Source of the DNA: Myxococcales bacterium
Lineage (GTDB): Bacteria; Myxococcota_A; UBA9160; SMWR01
Assembly: GCA_022572485.1 (NCBI GenBank)
Contig: JACZVU010000091.1
Coordinates: 1-9,987 of the forward strand
DNA length: 9,987 nt
Direction: 5' to 3'
Part shown: positions 1-9,987 of the stretch, in pieces
How positions within the stretch are numbered: position 1 is the first letter of the stretch
How the letters are laid out: each line of letters opens with the position of its first letter
Position numbers and translations under genes: made by a program
Notes under the pieces: generated by a model
Database searches by the model: none
Seen by the model: only the letters and a program-made list of their open reading frames with translations
What the model was told of the DNA's origin: nothing

Positions 1-4017
<4,017 letters not shown>

Positions 4018-4022
4018 AGCGG

Positions 4023-4029
4023 CTCCCCC
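4023..4029 (-). promoter_or_regulatory. Shine-Dalgarno site deciding the rpoC start
   Basis: On the minus strand GGGGGAG is followed by the spacer CCGCT and then TTG at 4017. It is the only strong purine-rich site near the two candidate starts. The bases before the ATG at 4056 (GAGTCGCA) give at most a weak match. The start it selects also puts the zinc-site cysteines at the E. coli residue numbers. Confidence 0.7.
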
Positions 4030-4038
4030 AGCGATAGA

Positions 4039-4053
4039 CGGGATCAAATCCCG
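4039..4053 (-). other. Short hairpin in the rpoB-rpoC spacer
   Basis: On the minus strand CGGGAT, loop TTG, ATCCCG form a perfect 6-bp stem. It ends nine bases before the GGGGGAG ribosome binding site of rpoC. There is no U-rich tail, so it is not an intrinsic terminator. A role in processing or in rpoC translation is possible but unproven. Confidence 0.4.
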
Positions 4054-4098
4054 CATTGCGACTCGGTGCGGCGCGTATCGGCCGCCTCGAATCGCGTT

Positions 4099-7000
4099 CT
4101 AGTTCTTGTCTTCCATCAATTCGACGTCGAGACCGAGTGCCTGGAGTTCCTTCACGAGAACGTTGAAGCTTTCGGGCAACCCGGGCTCGAGCACATTTTC
4201 ACCCTTCACGATCGACTCGTAGATCCGAGTTCGGCCGAGTACGTCATCGGACTTCACGGTCAAAAATTCCTGCAGCGCAAAGGCGGCTCCATAAGCCTCC
4301 ATCGCCCACACTTCCATCTCGCCGAGACGCTGGCCGCCAAACTGCGCCTTGCCACCCAGCGGTTGTTGGGTAACGAGGCTGTAGGGTCCAATGCTCCGCG
4401 CATGGATCTTGTCAGCCGCGAGATGGTGGAGCTTCATGATGTAGAGAACGCCTACCGTCACATCCATGTCGAAAGGCTCACCGGTCCGCCCGTCAAAGAG
4501 CACTGTTTGACCGCTGCGGGGCAGGCCAGCCCGATCGAGTTCGGCGCGAATCTCATCTTCGCTGGCTCCGTCGAAGACCGATGTCGCGAAGTGGACACCA
4601 TTGCGAGCATCCTGCGCGAGGGCGATGATCGTCTCCTCGCCGGCTTCGTCGAGCCTCTTCGAGATCTGCTCGTCTCCGTAGACTTCTTTCAGGCGCTCTC
4701 GCAGAGCTTCGACTTCGACACCCCGATGATCCGCGAGTATTTCTGCCACACGCTCCCCAAGGCCACGCGCCGCCCAACCCAAATGGGTTTCCAGAACCTG
4801 TCCCACATTCATGCGCGACGGCACACCGAGCGGATTGAGAACAATGTCGACGGGCGTTCCGTCGGCCATGTAGGGCATGTCTTCTTCTGGAAGGATCCGT
4901 GAGATCACACCCTTGTTACCGTGCCGTCCGGCCATTTTGTCGCCGACGGACAGTTTTCGTTTAATGGCAAGATAAACCTTGACCATCTTGAACACGCCCG
5001 GCGGAAGTTCGTCGCCCCGCTTGAGACGCGCGATCTTTTCGTCGAAGACCGCCTTGATGATTTCAGCCTGGTCGTCGGCTCCTTGATAGAGTCGGTCCAC
5101 CTGCTCTTGAACGCGCGCATCGACGAGCTGGATGTCACGCCAGCGCCGCGTCGGGATCTCATCCAGGTTGGCTTCCGTGATGACCCCCTTGGCCTCGATC
5201 CAGGTGACATCGTGGCGATCATCACCGACGCGGTTCGCAGCCCTCTTCCCGACGATCAGTTCCTGAATCTTGCGGGCCACGCTGTCACGGATGATGCGAA
5301 CCTCGTCCTCCTGATCCTTCCGAAGACGCTCGATCTCCAATTCTTCGATCGCCTGCGCACGTTCGTCCTTTTCGACGCCACGGCGGGAAAAAACCTGGGC
5401 ACCAATCACGGTTCCACTCACGCCCGGCGGCAACCTCAGAGAAGTATCTCGGACATCTCCGGCCTTTTCGCCGAAGATCGCCCGCAGGAGGCGCTCTTCG
5501 GGTGAGAGCTGGGTCTCACCCTTCGGTGTGATTTTTCCGACCAGAACATCGTCGGATTTGACCTCAGCTCCGATCCGGACGATTCCGGACTCGTCGAGGT
5601 CCTTCAGGGCCTCTTCGCCGGCGTTCGGAATGTCGCGAGTGATCTCCTCCTTCCCGAGTTTTGTGTCGCGTGCGACCGACTCGTACACCTCAATGTGGAT
5701 GGAGCTGTACGAATCATCCTTGACCACCCGCTCGGAAATCAGGATGGAATCCTCGAAGTTGTATCCGCTCCAGGGCATGAAAGCGACCATGACGTTGCGC
5801 CCGAGCGCCAATTCGCCGCTGTCCGTCGCCGGTCCATCCGCGATCACCTGCCCCTTCTCGACGTGGTCACCGCGCATCACGATGGGCTTCTGGTTGATGC
5901 AGGTGTTCTGGTTGGAACGTTGGTATTTAATGAGATTGATGATATCGACGTTCGGACCCGTGCCGTCGTCCTCGTCGGGCTTGATGACGATTCGAGACGC
6001 TTCGACAGACTCCACGACACCATCTCGCTTTGCGACAACCGTGACTCCTGAGTCGCGCGCGACGACCGCCTCGATTCCGGTTCCCACGAGCGGCGCCGTG
6101 GCGCGCATCAGCGGAACCGCCTGACGCTGCATGTTCGAACCCATCAACGCACGATTGGCATCGTCATTTTCGAGGAATGGAATCAGCGAAGCAGCCACCG
6201 ACACGAGTTGATTGGGAGAGACGTCCATCATCTTCACATCGCCGGGCGGGACCACGACGAATTCTCCACCCTTCCGGGACTGCACGGCATCTCGGGTGTA
6301 GCGACCCTCCGCATCGACCGGAGCATTCGCCTGGGCGATAGGGATATTCTCCTCATCCAAGGCCGAGAGATACTTCACCTCGTTGGAGACCCTCCCATCC
6401 TTCACCGTGCGATACGGAGTCTCGATGAAGCCCAGGTCGTTCACCCGCGCGAACGTCGAAAGCGAGGCGATCAGTCCGATGTTCGGTCCTTCGGGTGTTT
6501 CGATCGGGCAGATTCGACCGTAATGCGTCGGGTGCACGTCTCGCACTTCGAAACCCGCGCGCTCCCGGGTCAAACCACCCGGCCCGAGCGCAGACAGTCG
6601 CCGCTTGTGGGTCACCGCGGAGAGCGGGTTGGTCTGGTCCATAAACTGTGAGAGCTGGCTCGATCCGAAGAATTCCTTGATGACCGCAGACACCGGCTTC
6701 GAGTTGATCAGGTCATGAGGCATCAGGGTCTCGATCTCCTGGAGCGACATTCGCTCCTTGATCGCACGCTCCATCCGCACCAGGCCGATCCGGTATTGAT
6801 TCTCGAGCAATTCGCCGACGACCCGGACCCGCCGGTTACCGAGGTGGTCGATGTCGTCGATCCGCTTCGTGGGGTCGGCGCCATTCTTGAGGACCACCAG
6901 GTACTTGACAGCCGCGAGAATGTCCTCCCTCTGCAGGGTCGGCAGGTCAGCCAGGGCGATTTCTTCAGTGATGCCTTTGGCTCCCTGGGGCCGGAACTCA

Positions 7001-8289
7001 ACTCGTTTGCTCGGATCGTTTCCCAACTTGTGGTTGACCTTCAAACGGCCCACGCGCGAAAGGTCGTAACGCTCCGCGTTGAAGAAGAGGTTGTTGAAGA
7101 GATTCGTGGCCGTGTCGAGGGTCGGCGGATCGCCGGGCCGCAGGCGCCTGTAGATCTCGATGACGGCTTCATCCGTCGACAACGTCTTGTCGGCGCTCAG
7201 CGTGTCGCGCAGCGCCATCCCAGAGGTGAGCGGATCGAGATAGAGGAGCGGAAATTCGGTGATCCCCCGTTCCTTGAACTCTTCGAGGTGGGCCTCCGTG
7301 ATCTCCTCGTTGCATTCGAGGAGCACTTCGCCCGTCGTTTCGTCGACGATGTCCACCGGTGCCACGCGCCTGACTGCATCTACTCGAATGAGATCCTCGA
7401 TGCCAACTTGGATCCACGTCAAGCCGGCCTCGGTGATCTTGCGCATCCCCGAAGCGGTGATCTTCCGATCCTTGCGTACCAGAACGTTTCCGTCGTTGTC
7501 GCGAATCTCCCGTGTGCAACGCTGTCCGACCAGCAGGCCGGGAACAACGCTCTTCACGATCTTCTTGCCATCAATCCGAATCGTCTCCGATTCATAGAAG
7601 TAGGCGAGCAGCGCCTCGGGTGAATATCCGAGAGCCTTGAGAAGAACGGTGACGTGGATCTTTCGCCGCCGATCAATCCTGGCGAACAAGAGATCCTTGT
7701 GATCGAACTCGAGATCGAGCCACGATCCCCGATACGGGATAATGCGACAGGAATAGATCTTCTTGCCGGACGCGCTGACCGTCGTCGAAATCGATGTGTC
7801 ATAAAAGATGCCGGGCGAGCGATGCAACTGAGAAACGACGACGCGCTCCGTTCCATTGATAATGAAGGTTCCCTGCTCCGTCATCACGGGGATTTCCCCG
7901 AAATAGACCTCCTGCTCCTTCACATCGCGGATCGCCTGCGATCCTCCGCTCTCGTCCCAAGCGACGAGTCGAATCGTCACCTTGAACGGAGCCGCATAGG
8001 TCATTCCACGCGCGAGACAATCCTGTACGTCGTATTTCGGCTCCTCGAGGGTGTAACCCACGAACTCGAGCGACGCGGAGTCGTTGAAATCCTTGATCGG
8101 AAAAACCGAGTTGAACACCGCCTGCAGGCCAACGTTCTCGCGCTTTTCCATCTCGACATGGGTCTGTAGAAAGCGCTGAAAGGTTTTCTTCTGGATCTGA
8201 ATGAGATCCGGAATTTCCAGAACCGTGGGGAGCTTGGAATAGCTCTTACGAATTCGCGGAAGATTCTCGGAAAACGCAACTTGATTCAC
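4099..8289 (-). CDS. rpoB: DNA-directed RNA polymerase subunit beta
   Basis: Second-largest subunit of RNA polymerase; with beta' it forms the active-site cleft and the rifampicin pocket. Translation from GTG at 8289 gives 1396 residues, against 1342 in E. coli, ending in TAG. The rifampicin region is conserved ([16 protein letters not shown], then [13 protein letters not shown]), with D551, H561 and S566 matching E. coli D516, H526 and S531, so no classical resistance change is seen. The catalytic lysines in [12 protein letters not shown] (about 1118 and 1126) are present. The C-terminal segment, including [18 protein letters not shown], is intact. GTG at 8289 is preferred because GAGG stands six bases upstream. 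A TTG at 8304, which would add MARRN, has only AU-rich sequence before it. Around residues 424-453 there is a segment some 20 residues longer than I recall in relatives. The gene sits 89 nt after rplL. Confidence 0.99.
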   Translation of the reverse strand: MNQVAFSENLPRIRKSYSKLPTVLEIPDLIQIQKKTFQRFLQTHVEMEKRENVGLQAVFNSVFPIKDFNDSASLEFVGYTLEEPKYDVQDCLARGMTYAAPFKVTIRLVAWDESGGSQAIRDVKEQEVYFGEIPVMTEQGTFIINGTERVVVSQLHRSPGIFYDTSISTTVSASGKKIYSCRIIPYRGSWLDLEFDHKDLLFARIDRRRKIHVTVLLKALGYSPEALLAYFYESETIRIDGKKIVKSVVPGLLVGQRCTREIRDNDGNVLVRKDRKITASGMRKITEAGLTWIQVGIEDLIRVDAVRRVAPVDIVDETTGEVLLECNEEITEAHLEEFKERGITEFPLLYLDPLTSGMALRDTLSADKTLSTDEAVIEIYRRLRPGDPPTLDTATNLFNNLFFNAERYDLSRVGRLKVNHKLGNDPSKRVEFRPQGAKGITEEIALADLPTLQREDILAAVKYLVVLKNGADPTKRIDDIDHLGNRRVRVVGELLENQYRIGLVRMERAIKERMSLQEIETLMPHDLINSKPVSAVIKEFFGSSQLSQFMDQTNPLSAVTHKRRLSALGPGGLTRERAGFEVRDVHPTHYGRICPIETPEGPNIGLIASLSTFARVNDLGFIETPYRTVKDGRVSNEVKYLSALDEENIPIAQANAPVDAEGRYTRDAVQSRKGGEFVVVPPGDVKMMDVSPNQLVSVAASLIPFLENDDANRALMGSNMQRQAVPLMRATAPLVGTGIEAVVARDSGVTVVAKRDGVVESVEASRIVIKPDEDDGTGPNVDIINLIKYQRSNQNTCINQKPIVMRGDHVEKGQVIADGPATDSGELALGRNVMVAFMPWSGYNFEDSILISERVVKDDSYSSIHIEVYESVARDTKLGKEEITRDIPNAGEEALKDLDESGIVRIGAEVKSDDVLVGKITPKGETQLSPEERLLRAIFGEKAGDVRDTSLRLPPGVSGTVIGAQVFSRRGVEKDERAQAIEELEIERLRKDQEDEVRIIRDSVARKIQELIVGKRAANRVGDDRHDVTWIEAKGVITEANLDEIPTRRWRDIQLVDARVQEQVDRLYQGADDQAEIIKAVFDEKIARLKRGDELPPGVFKMVKVYLAIKRKLSVGDKMAGRHGNKGVISRILPEEDMPYMADGTPVDIVLNPLGVPSRMNVGQVLETHLGWAARGLGERVAEILADHRGVEVEALRERLKEVYGDEQISKRLDEAGEETIIALAQDARNGVHFATSVFDGASEDEIRAELDRAGLPRSGQTVLFDGRTGEPFDMDVTVGVLYIMKLHHLAADKIHARSIGPYSLVTQQPLGGKAQFGGQRLGEMEVWAMEAYGAAFALQEFLTVKSDDVLGRTRIYESIVKGENVLEPGLPESFNVLVKELQALGLDVELMEDKN

Positions 8290-8295
8290 GTTTCG

Positions 8296-8299
8296 CCTC
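8296..8299 (-). promoter_or_regulatory. Shine-Dalgarno site deciding the rpoB start
   Basis: On the minus strand GAGG is followed by the spacer CGAAAC and then GTG at 8289. Upstream lies an AU-rich stretch (AAATAATTTTT), which often favours initiation. The longer reading from TTG at 8304 would place this site inside the coding region and leave its own start without one. Confidence 0.6.
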
Positions 8300-8331
8300 G
8301 CCAAAAATTATTTGAGTTTCATTGAACCACT

Positions 8332-8366
8332 GCATGCGTCAGCAGAGCTGGCGTACGCGCCCATGC
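8332..8366 (-). other. Compact multi-stem RNA fold in the rplL-rpoB spacer
   Basis: On the minus strand, closing arms GCATG (8366-8362) and CATGC (8336-8332) enclose two adjacent hairpins. The first is GGCG-CGTA-CGCC (8361-8350). The second is CAGC-TCT-GCTG (8350-8340), which shares one base with the first. Together they could form a small three-way junction about 45-50 nt before the rpoB start. There is no U-tract after it. In E. coli the same spacer carries an attenuator and an RNase III processing site, so a comparable role is plausible but inferred. Confidence 0.4.
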
Positions 8367-8378
8367 CGCCCCATCAAC

Positions 8379-8753
8379 CTACTTGATATCGACTTGGCCG
8401 CCGGCTCCCTCGATCTTCTCTTTGATCTTCTCTGCCTCGTCTTTTGCAATTCCTTCTTTGATCACTTTCGGCGCGCTCTCCACAAACTCCTTGGCTTCTT
8501 TGAGGCCAAGGCTGGTAATCGCGCGAACTTCTTTGATTACCTGGATCTTCTTGTCGCCAATACCGATCAGCACGACGTCATATTCGTCCTTCTCGGCGGC
8601 AGCCTCGGCATCCGCAGCTCCCCCTGCAACAGCAACGGCAACCGGCGCGGCGGCCGAAACGCCCCACTTCTCCTCGAGGAGCTTCGCGAGATCAGCTGCC
8701 TCCATGATGGTCAGGCTCGACAGCGATTCAGCAATTTGGTTTAGATCGGCCAT
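8379..8753 (-). CDS. rplL: 50S ribosomal protein L7/L12
   Basis: Acidic stalk protein of the large ribosomal subunit. Dimers bind the C-terminal helix of L10 and recruit translation factors such as EF-Tu and EF-G. The 124 residues are close to the usual 120-125. They show an N-terminal dimerisation and L10-binding helical region (about 1-33, with [17 protein letters not shown]) and a flexible Ala-rich hinge (about 34-54). The globular C-terminal domain follows (about 57-124), with the factor-binding stretch [20 protein letters not shown]. It begins at ATG and ends in TAG. Upstream bases AAGGG (10-nt gap) and GGA (5-nt gap) are the candidate ribosome binding sites; neither is strong. It lies 139 nt after rplJ, a spacer with several hairpins that may bear on L12 being needed in several copies per L10. 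Confidence 0.99.
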   Translation of the reverse strand: MADLNQIAESLSSLTIMEAADLAKLLEEKWGVSAAAPVAVAVAGGAADAEAAAEKDEYDVVLIGIGDKKIQVIKEVRAITSLGLKEAKEFVESAPKVIKEGIAKDEAEKIKEKIEGAGGQVDIK

Positions 8754-8800
8754 GTCATTCCAACCCTTATCGATTCGCCCGAATCCATTCGAGCGGTGCT

Positions 8801-8818
8801 GGCGGATTCATTCCCGCC
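8801..8818 (-). other. Hairpin in the rplJ-rplL spacer (rplL-proximal)
   Basis: On the minus strand GGCGG, loop GAATGAAT, CCGCC form a 5-bp GC stem. It lies 16 nt after the hairpin at 8834-8850. Further downstream, towards rplL, bases around 8770-8791 alternate CGAAT, ATTCG and CGAAT. Those can form either of two mutually exclusive 4-5-bp stems. No U-tract follows. Confidence 0.35.
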
Positions 8819-8833
8819 GGATCATGATTCAAT

Positions 8834-8850
8834 GATGGGCATTGCCCATC
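8834..8850 (-). other. Strong hairpin in the rplJ-rplL spacer
   Basis: GATGGGC, loop of three, GCCCATC form a perfect 7-bp stem. It starts 43 nt after the rplJ stop and ends about 80 nt before rplL. The sequence after it (ATTGAATCATG) is not U-rich, so intrinsic termination is unlikely. It could act as a barrier to exonucleases, an RNase site or a partial attenuator between L10 and L12; this is inference. Confidence 0.45.
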
Positions 8851-8892
8851 CGTCGGAGCATTGTCAGCACGCCCCGTTTGAAATCGCGATAC

Positions 8893-9426
8893 TCAACTTT
8901 CCTCTTGCTGCGCCCTGCGGGCTTCGACCAGGCGCGCCAACTGCGCGCCGGGCTCCCCGATCAACCGAACCAGCTTCGTCGCGGAGGCCTGCAGCAAACC
9001 GATGGTCATTCCGCGCAGTTCGTCCATCGACGGCAGCTTTGCGAGCGCTGCGATCTGCGCGGTGTCGATGAACTCACCGTCGACCACACCTCCCTTGAGT
9101 TCGAAGACCTCATGGTCCTTCGCAAAATCCGACAAGACCTTGGCCAGACCCACCGGATCGCTAAAGGAAATTGCAACCGCGGTCGGCCCCTCGAAATAAT
9201 TGGCGAGGCCCGCTACATCCAAATCCACCACCGCACGGCGCAAAACCGAATTCTTGGCGACGCGGTATTCGAAATCGCCAGCGCCTTCCTTGCGGATCCG
9301 CTGGCGCAGCTTGTTGGCCGCAGCCACGTCCAAACCCCGGTAGTTGGCAACGTAGACGCTCTTGGCCCGGCTGAACTTTTCATTCAGCTCCGCAACCTGC
9401 TCTTCTTTCTGCGTTCGTGTCAGCAC
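8893..9426 (-). CDS. rplJ: 50S ribosomal protein L10
   Basis: Base of the L12 stalk: the N-terminal domain binds 23S rRNA beside L11, and the C-terminal helix carries the L12 dimers. The 177 residues from GTG at 9426 begin MLTRTQKEEQVAEL and contain the family's YRGL (29-32), VAKNSVLRRA (56-65) and FEGPTAVAISF (near 77-87) stretches. They end in a charged helix rich in Leu, Arg and Gln, suited to L12 binding. The start is chosen because L10 homology begins here and AAGGAG lies ten bases upstream. A longer reading from 9537 would run into rplA and has no family similarity. The stop is TGA. The gene follows rplA after 71 nt containing a strong hairpin. L10 or its complex with L12 represses its own mRNA in E. 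coli; the hairpin fits such control, but this is not shown. Confidence 0.97.
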   Translation of the reverse strand: MLTRTQKEEQVAELNEKFSRAKSVYVANYRGLDVAAANKLRQRIRKEGAGDFEYRVAKNSVLRRAVVDLDVAGLANYFEGPTAVAISFSDPVGLAKVLSDFAKDHEVFELKGGVVDGEFIDTAQIAALAKLPSMDELRGMTIGLLQASATKLVRLIGEPGAQLARLVEARRAQQEES

Positions 9427-9436
9427 CGCTCGCTCA

Positions 9437-9442
9437 CTCCTT
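9437..9442 (-). promoter_or_regulatory. Shine-Dalgarno site deciding the rplJ start
   Basis: AAGGAG on the minus strand, ten bases before GTG at 9426. A closer GTG at 9438 is out of frame and meets a TGA after five codons, so 9426 is the supported start. The ten-base gap is slightly long. Confidence 0.6.
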
Positions 9443-9452
9443 GCAGACGCTC

Positions 9453-9480
9453 GGGCTTCACCGGATCCGGCGAGAAGCCC
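9453..9480 (-). promoter_or_regulatory. Candidate L10 leader hairpin in the rplA-rplJ spacer
   Basis: On the minus strand GGGCTTC (9480-9474) pairs perfectly with GAAGCCC (9459-9453). The enclosed 14 bases include the palindrome CCGGATCCGG, which can extend the helix as GCCG-GATC-CGGT. This leaves a two-base bulge on the 5' side. The hairpin ends ten bases before the rplJ ribosome binding site. In E. coli and other bacteria the L10-L12 complex binds an rplJ leader to repress translation. Position and form fit that role, but I cannot confirm a match to the known leader family. Confidence 0.4.
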
Positions 9481-9497
9481 CGGAACCTCAGGATCTA

Positions 9498-9987
9498 TCA
9501 GGCCGCCTTGCTTGTAATGCTCATCGGATCGATCCAAATACCCGGACCCATCGTGGTCGAAACCGAAATCTTCTTGAGATAGACACCCTTGCTCGCAGCG
9601 GGTTTCGCCTTGATGATTACGTCGAGCAGCGCCTGCGCGTTCTCGAGCAGTTGGCTCGGTTCGAACGACTTCTTGCCGATCGAGACGTGGATGGTCCCCG
9701 CCTTGTCGACGCGATATTCCACCTTCCCAGCCTTCTGGTCGCTGACCGCCTGCGCGACGTCCATCGTGACGGTTCCGAGCTTCGGATTCGGCATCAGGCC
9801 GCGCGGCCCGAGTACCTTTCCAAGCCGCCCGACGACGCTCATCATGTCGGGCGTTGCAATCACCCGCTCGAATTCCAGCCAGCCCTCGCTCTGAATCTTC
9901 TTGGCCAGATCGTCGCCACCGACGTAATCCGCTCCAGCGTCCAGGGCTTCTTTTTCTTTGGCGCCCTTTGCGAACACCAGAACCCGG
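9498..9987 (-). CDS. rplA: 50S ribosomal protein L1 (5' part cut off by the window)
   Basis: L1 forms the mobile stalk near the ribosomal E site and helps release deacylated tRNA. In many bacteria it also represses its own rplKA message. The visible 162 codons begin inside the protein at [10 protein letters not shown], which matches the region near residue 70 of E. coli L1 (234 residues), so about 70 residues are missing. The GTG at 9977 is internal and not a start. The family signature is clear in [19 protein letters not shown] followed by LMPNPK. Also present are the [20 protein letters not shown] stretch and the C-terminal [17 protein letters not shown]. The gene ends in TGA followed at once by an in-frame TAG. 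rplJ follows 71 nt later; rplK would be expected upstream, outside the window. Confidence 0.98.
   Translation of the reverse strand, partial: RVLVFAKGAKEKEALDAGADYVGGDDLAKKIQSEGWLEFERVIATPDMMSVVGRLGKVLGPRGLMPNPKLGTVTMDVAQAVSDQKAGKVEYRVDKAGTIHVSIGKKSFEPSQLLENAQALLDVIIKAKPAASKGVYLKKISVSTTMGPGIWIDPMSITSKAA

Noticed and set aside
4039..4053. Hairpin in the rpoB-rpoC spacer as a terminator
   Set aside because: The stem is only 6 bp and no run of U follows; termination there would also cut off rpoC, an essential gene.
4066..7623. Plus-strand open frames of 147-302 codons opposite rpoB
   Set aside because: They have the same cause as opposite rpoC: rare antisense stops. The translations have no family features, and the rpoB reading is intact throughout.
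8308..8322. Four-codon ORF (ATG AAA CTC AAA TAA) just before rpoB
   Set aside because: It is too short and has no ribosome binding site; it is probably a chance reading of the AU-rich region.
8780..8875. Possible rplL promoter (CTGACA or TTGAAT as a -35 element) in the rplJ-rplL spacer
   Set aside because: At the right spacing there is no acceptable -10 element (CAATGC and GAATCC only).
9427..9537. Longer rplJ reading starting at 9537 and overlapping the rplA end
   Set aside because: The added 37 residues have no L10 similarity, overlap the rplA coding end and bypass the AAGGAG site before 9426.

Overview
The window holds a conserved housekeeping operon read entirely on the minus strand. 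In transcription order, from high to low coordinates, it contains the 3' part of rplA (ribosomal protein L1), then rplJ (L10), rplL (L7/L12), rpoB (RNA polymerase beta) and most of rpoC (RNA polymerase beta'). This is the classic bacterial rplKAJL-rpoBC arrangement. The genes expected upstream (rplK, nusG, secE) and the last codons of rpoC lie outside the window. The plus strand carries no gene that I can support.

Organism: a bacterium of moderately high GC, which I judge by eye to be just under 60 percent. The beta and beta' sequences are of the Gram-negative, deltaproteobacterial type (Myxococcota, Desulfobacterota, Binatota and relatives). Clues are the '[20 protein letters not shown]' zinc-site context, a beta' insertion between the trigger-loop halves (SI3 type), the '[17 protein letters not shown]' C-terminal block, and a beta subunit close to 1400 residues. 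This placement rests on remembered family patterns, not on a search.

Layout on the minus strand: rplA 3' part 9987-9498; 71-nt spacer with a strong hairpin; rplJ 9426-8893; 139-nt spacer with hairpins; rplL 8753-8379; 89-nt spacer with a compact multi-stem fold; rpoB 8289-4099; 81-nt spacer with a short hairpin and the rpoC ribosome binding site; rpoC 4017 to beyond position 1. No stretch over 300 bases lacks a gene. I see no convincing promoter, intrinsic terminator, mobile element, CRISPR array, tRNA or rRNA.

The products work together: L1, L10 and L12 belong to the large ribosomal subunit (L1 stalk, and the L10-L12 stalk that recruits translation factors), and beta with beta' form the catalytic core of RNA polymerase. 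Co-transcription ties ribosome and polymerase supply together. In such operons, spacers commonly hold post-transcriptional controls that set unequal yields (several L12 per ribosome, few polymerases).

I find no new biological system here. The points worth a second look are small: structured RNA in each spacer, non-ATG starts on three of the four genes whose starts are visible, rpoB and rpoC sharing one reading frame separated by a single TAG, and an apparent short insertion in beta.
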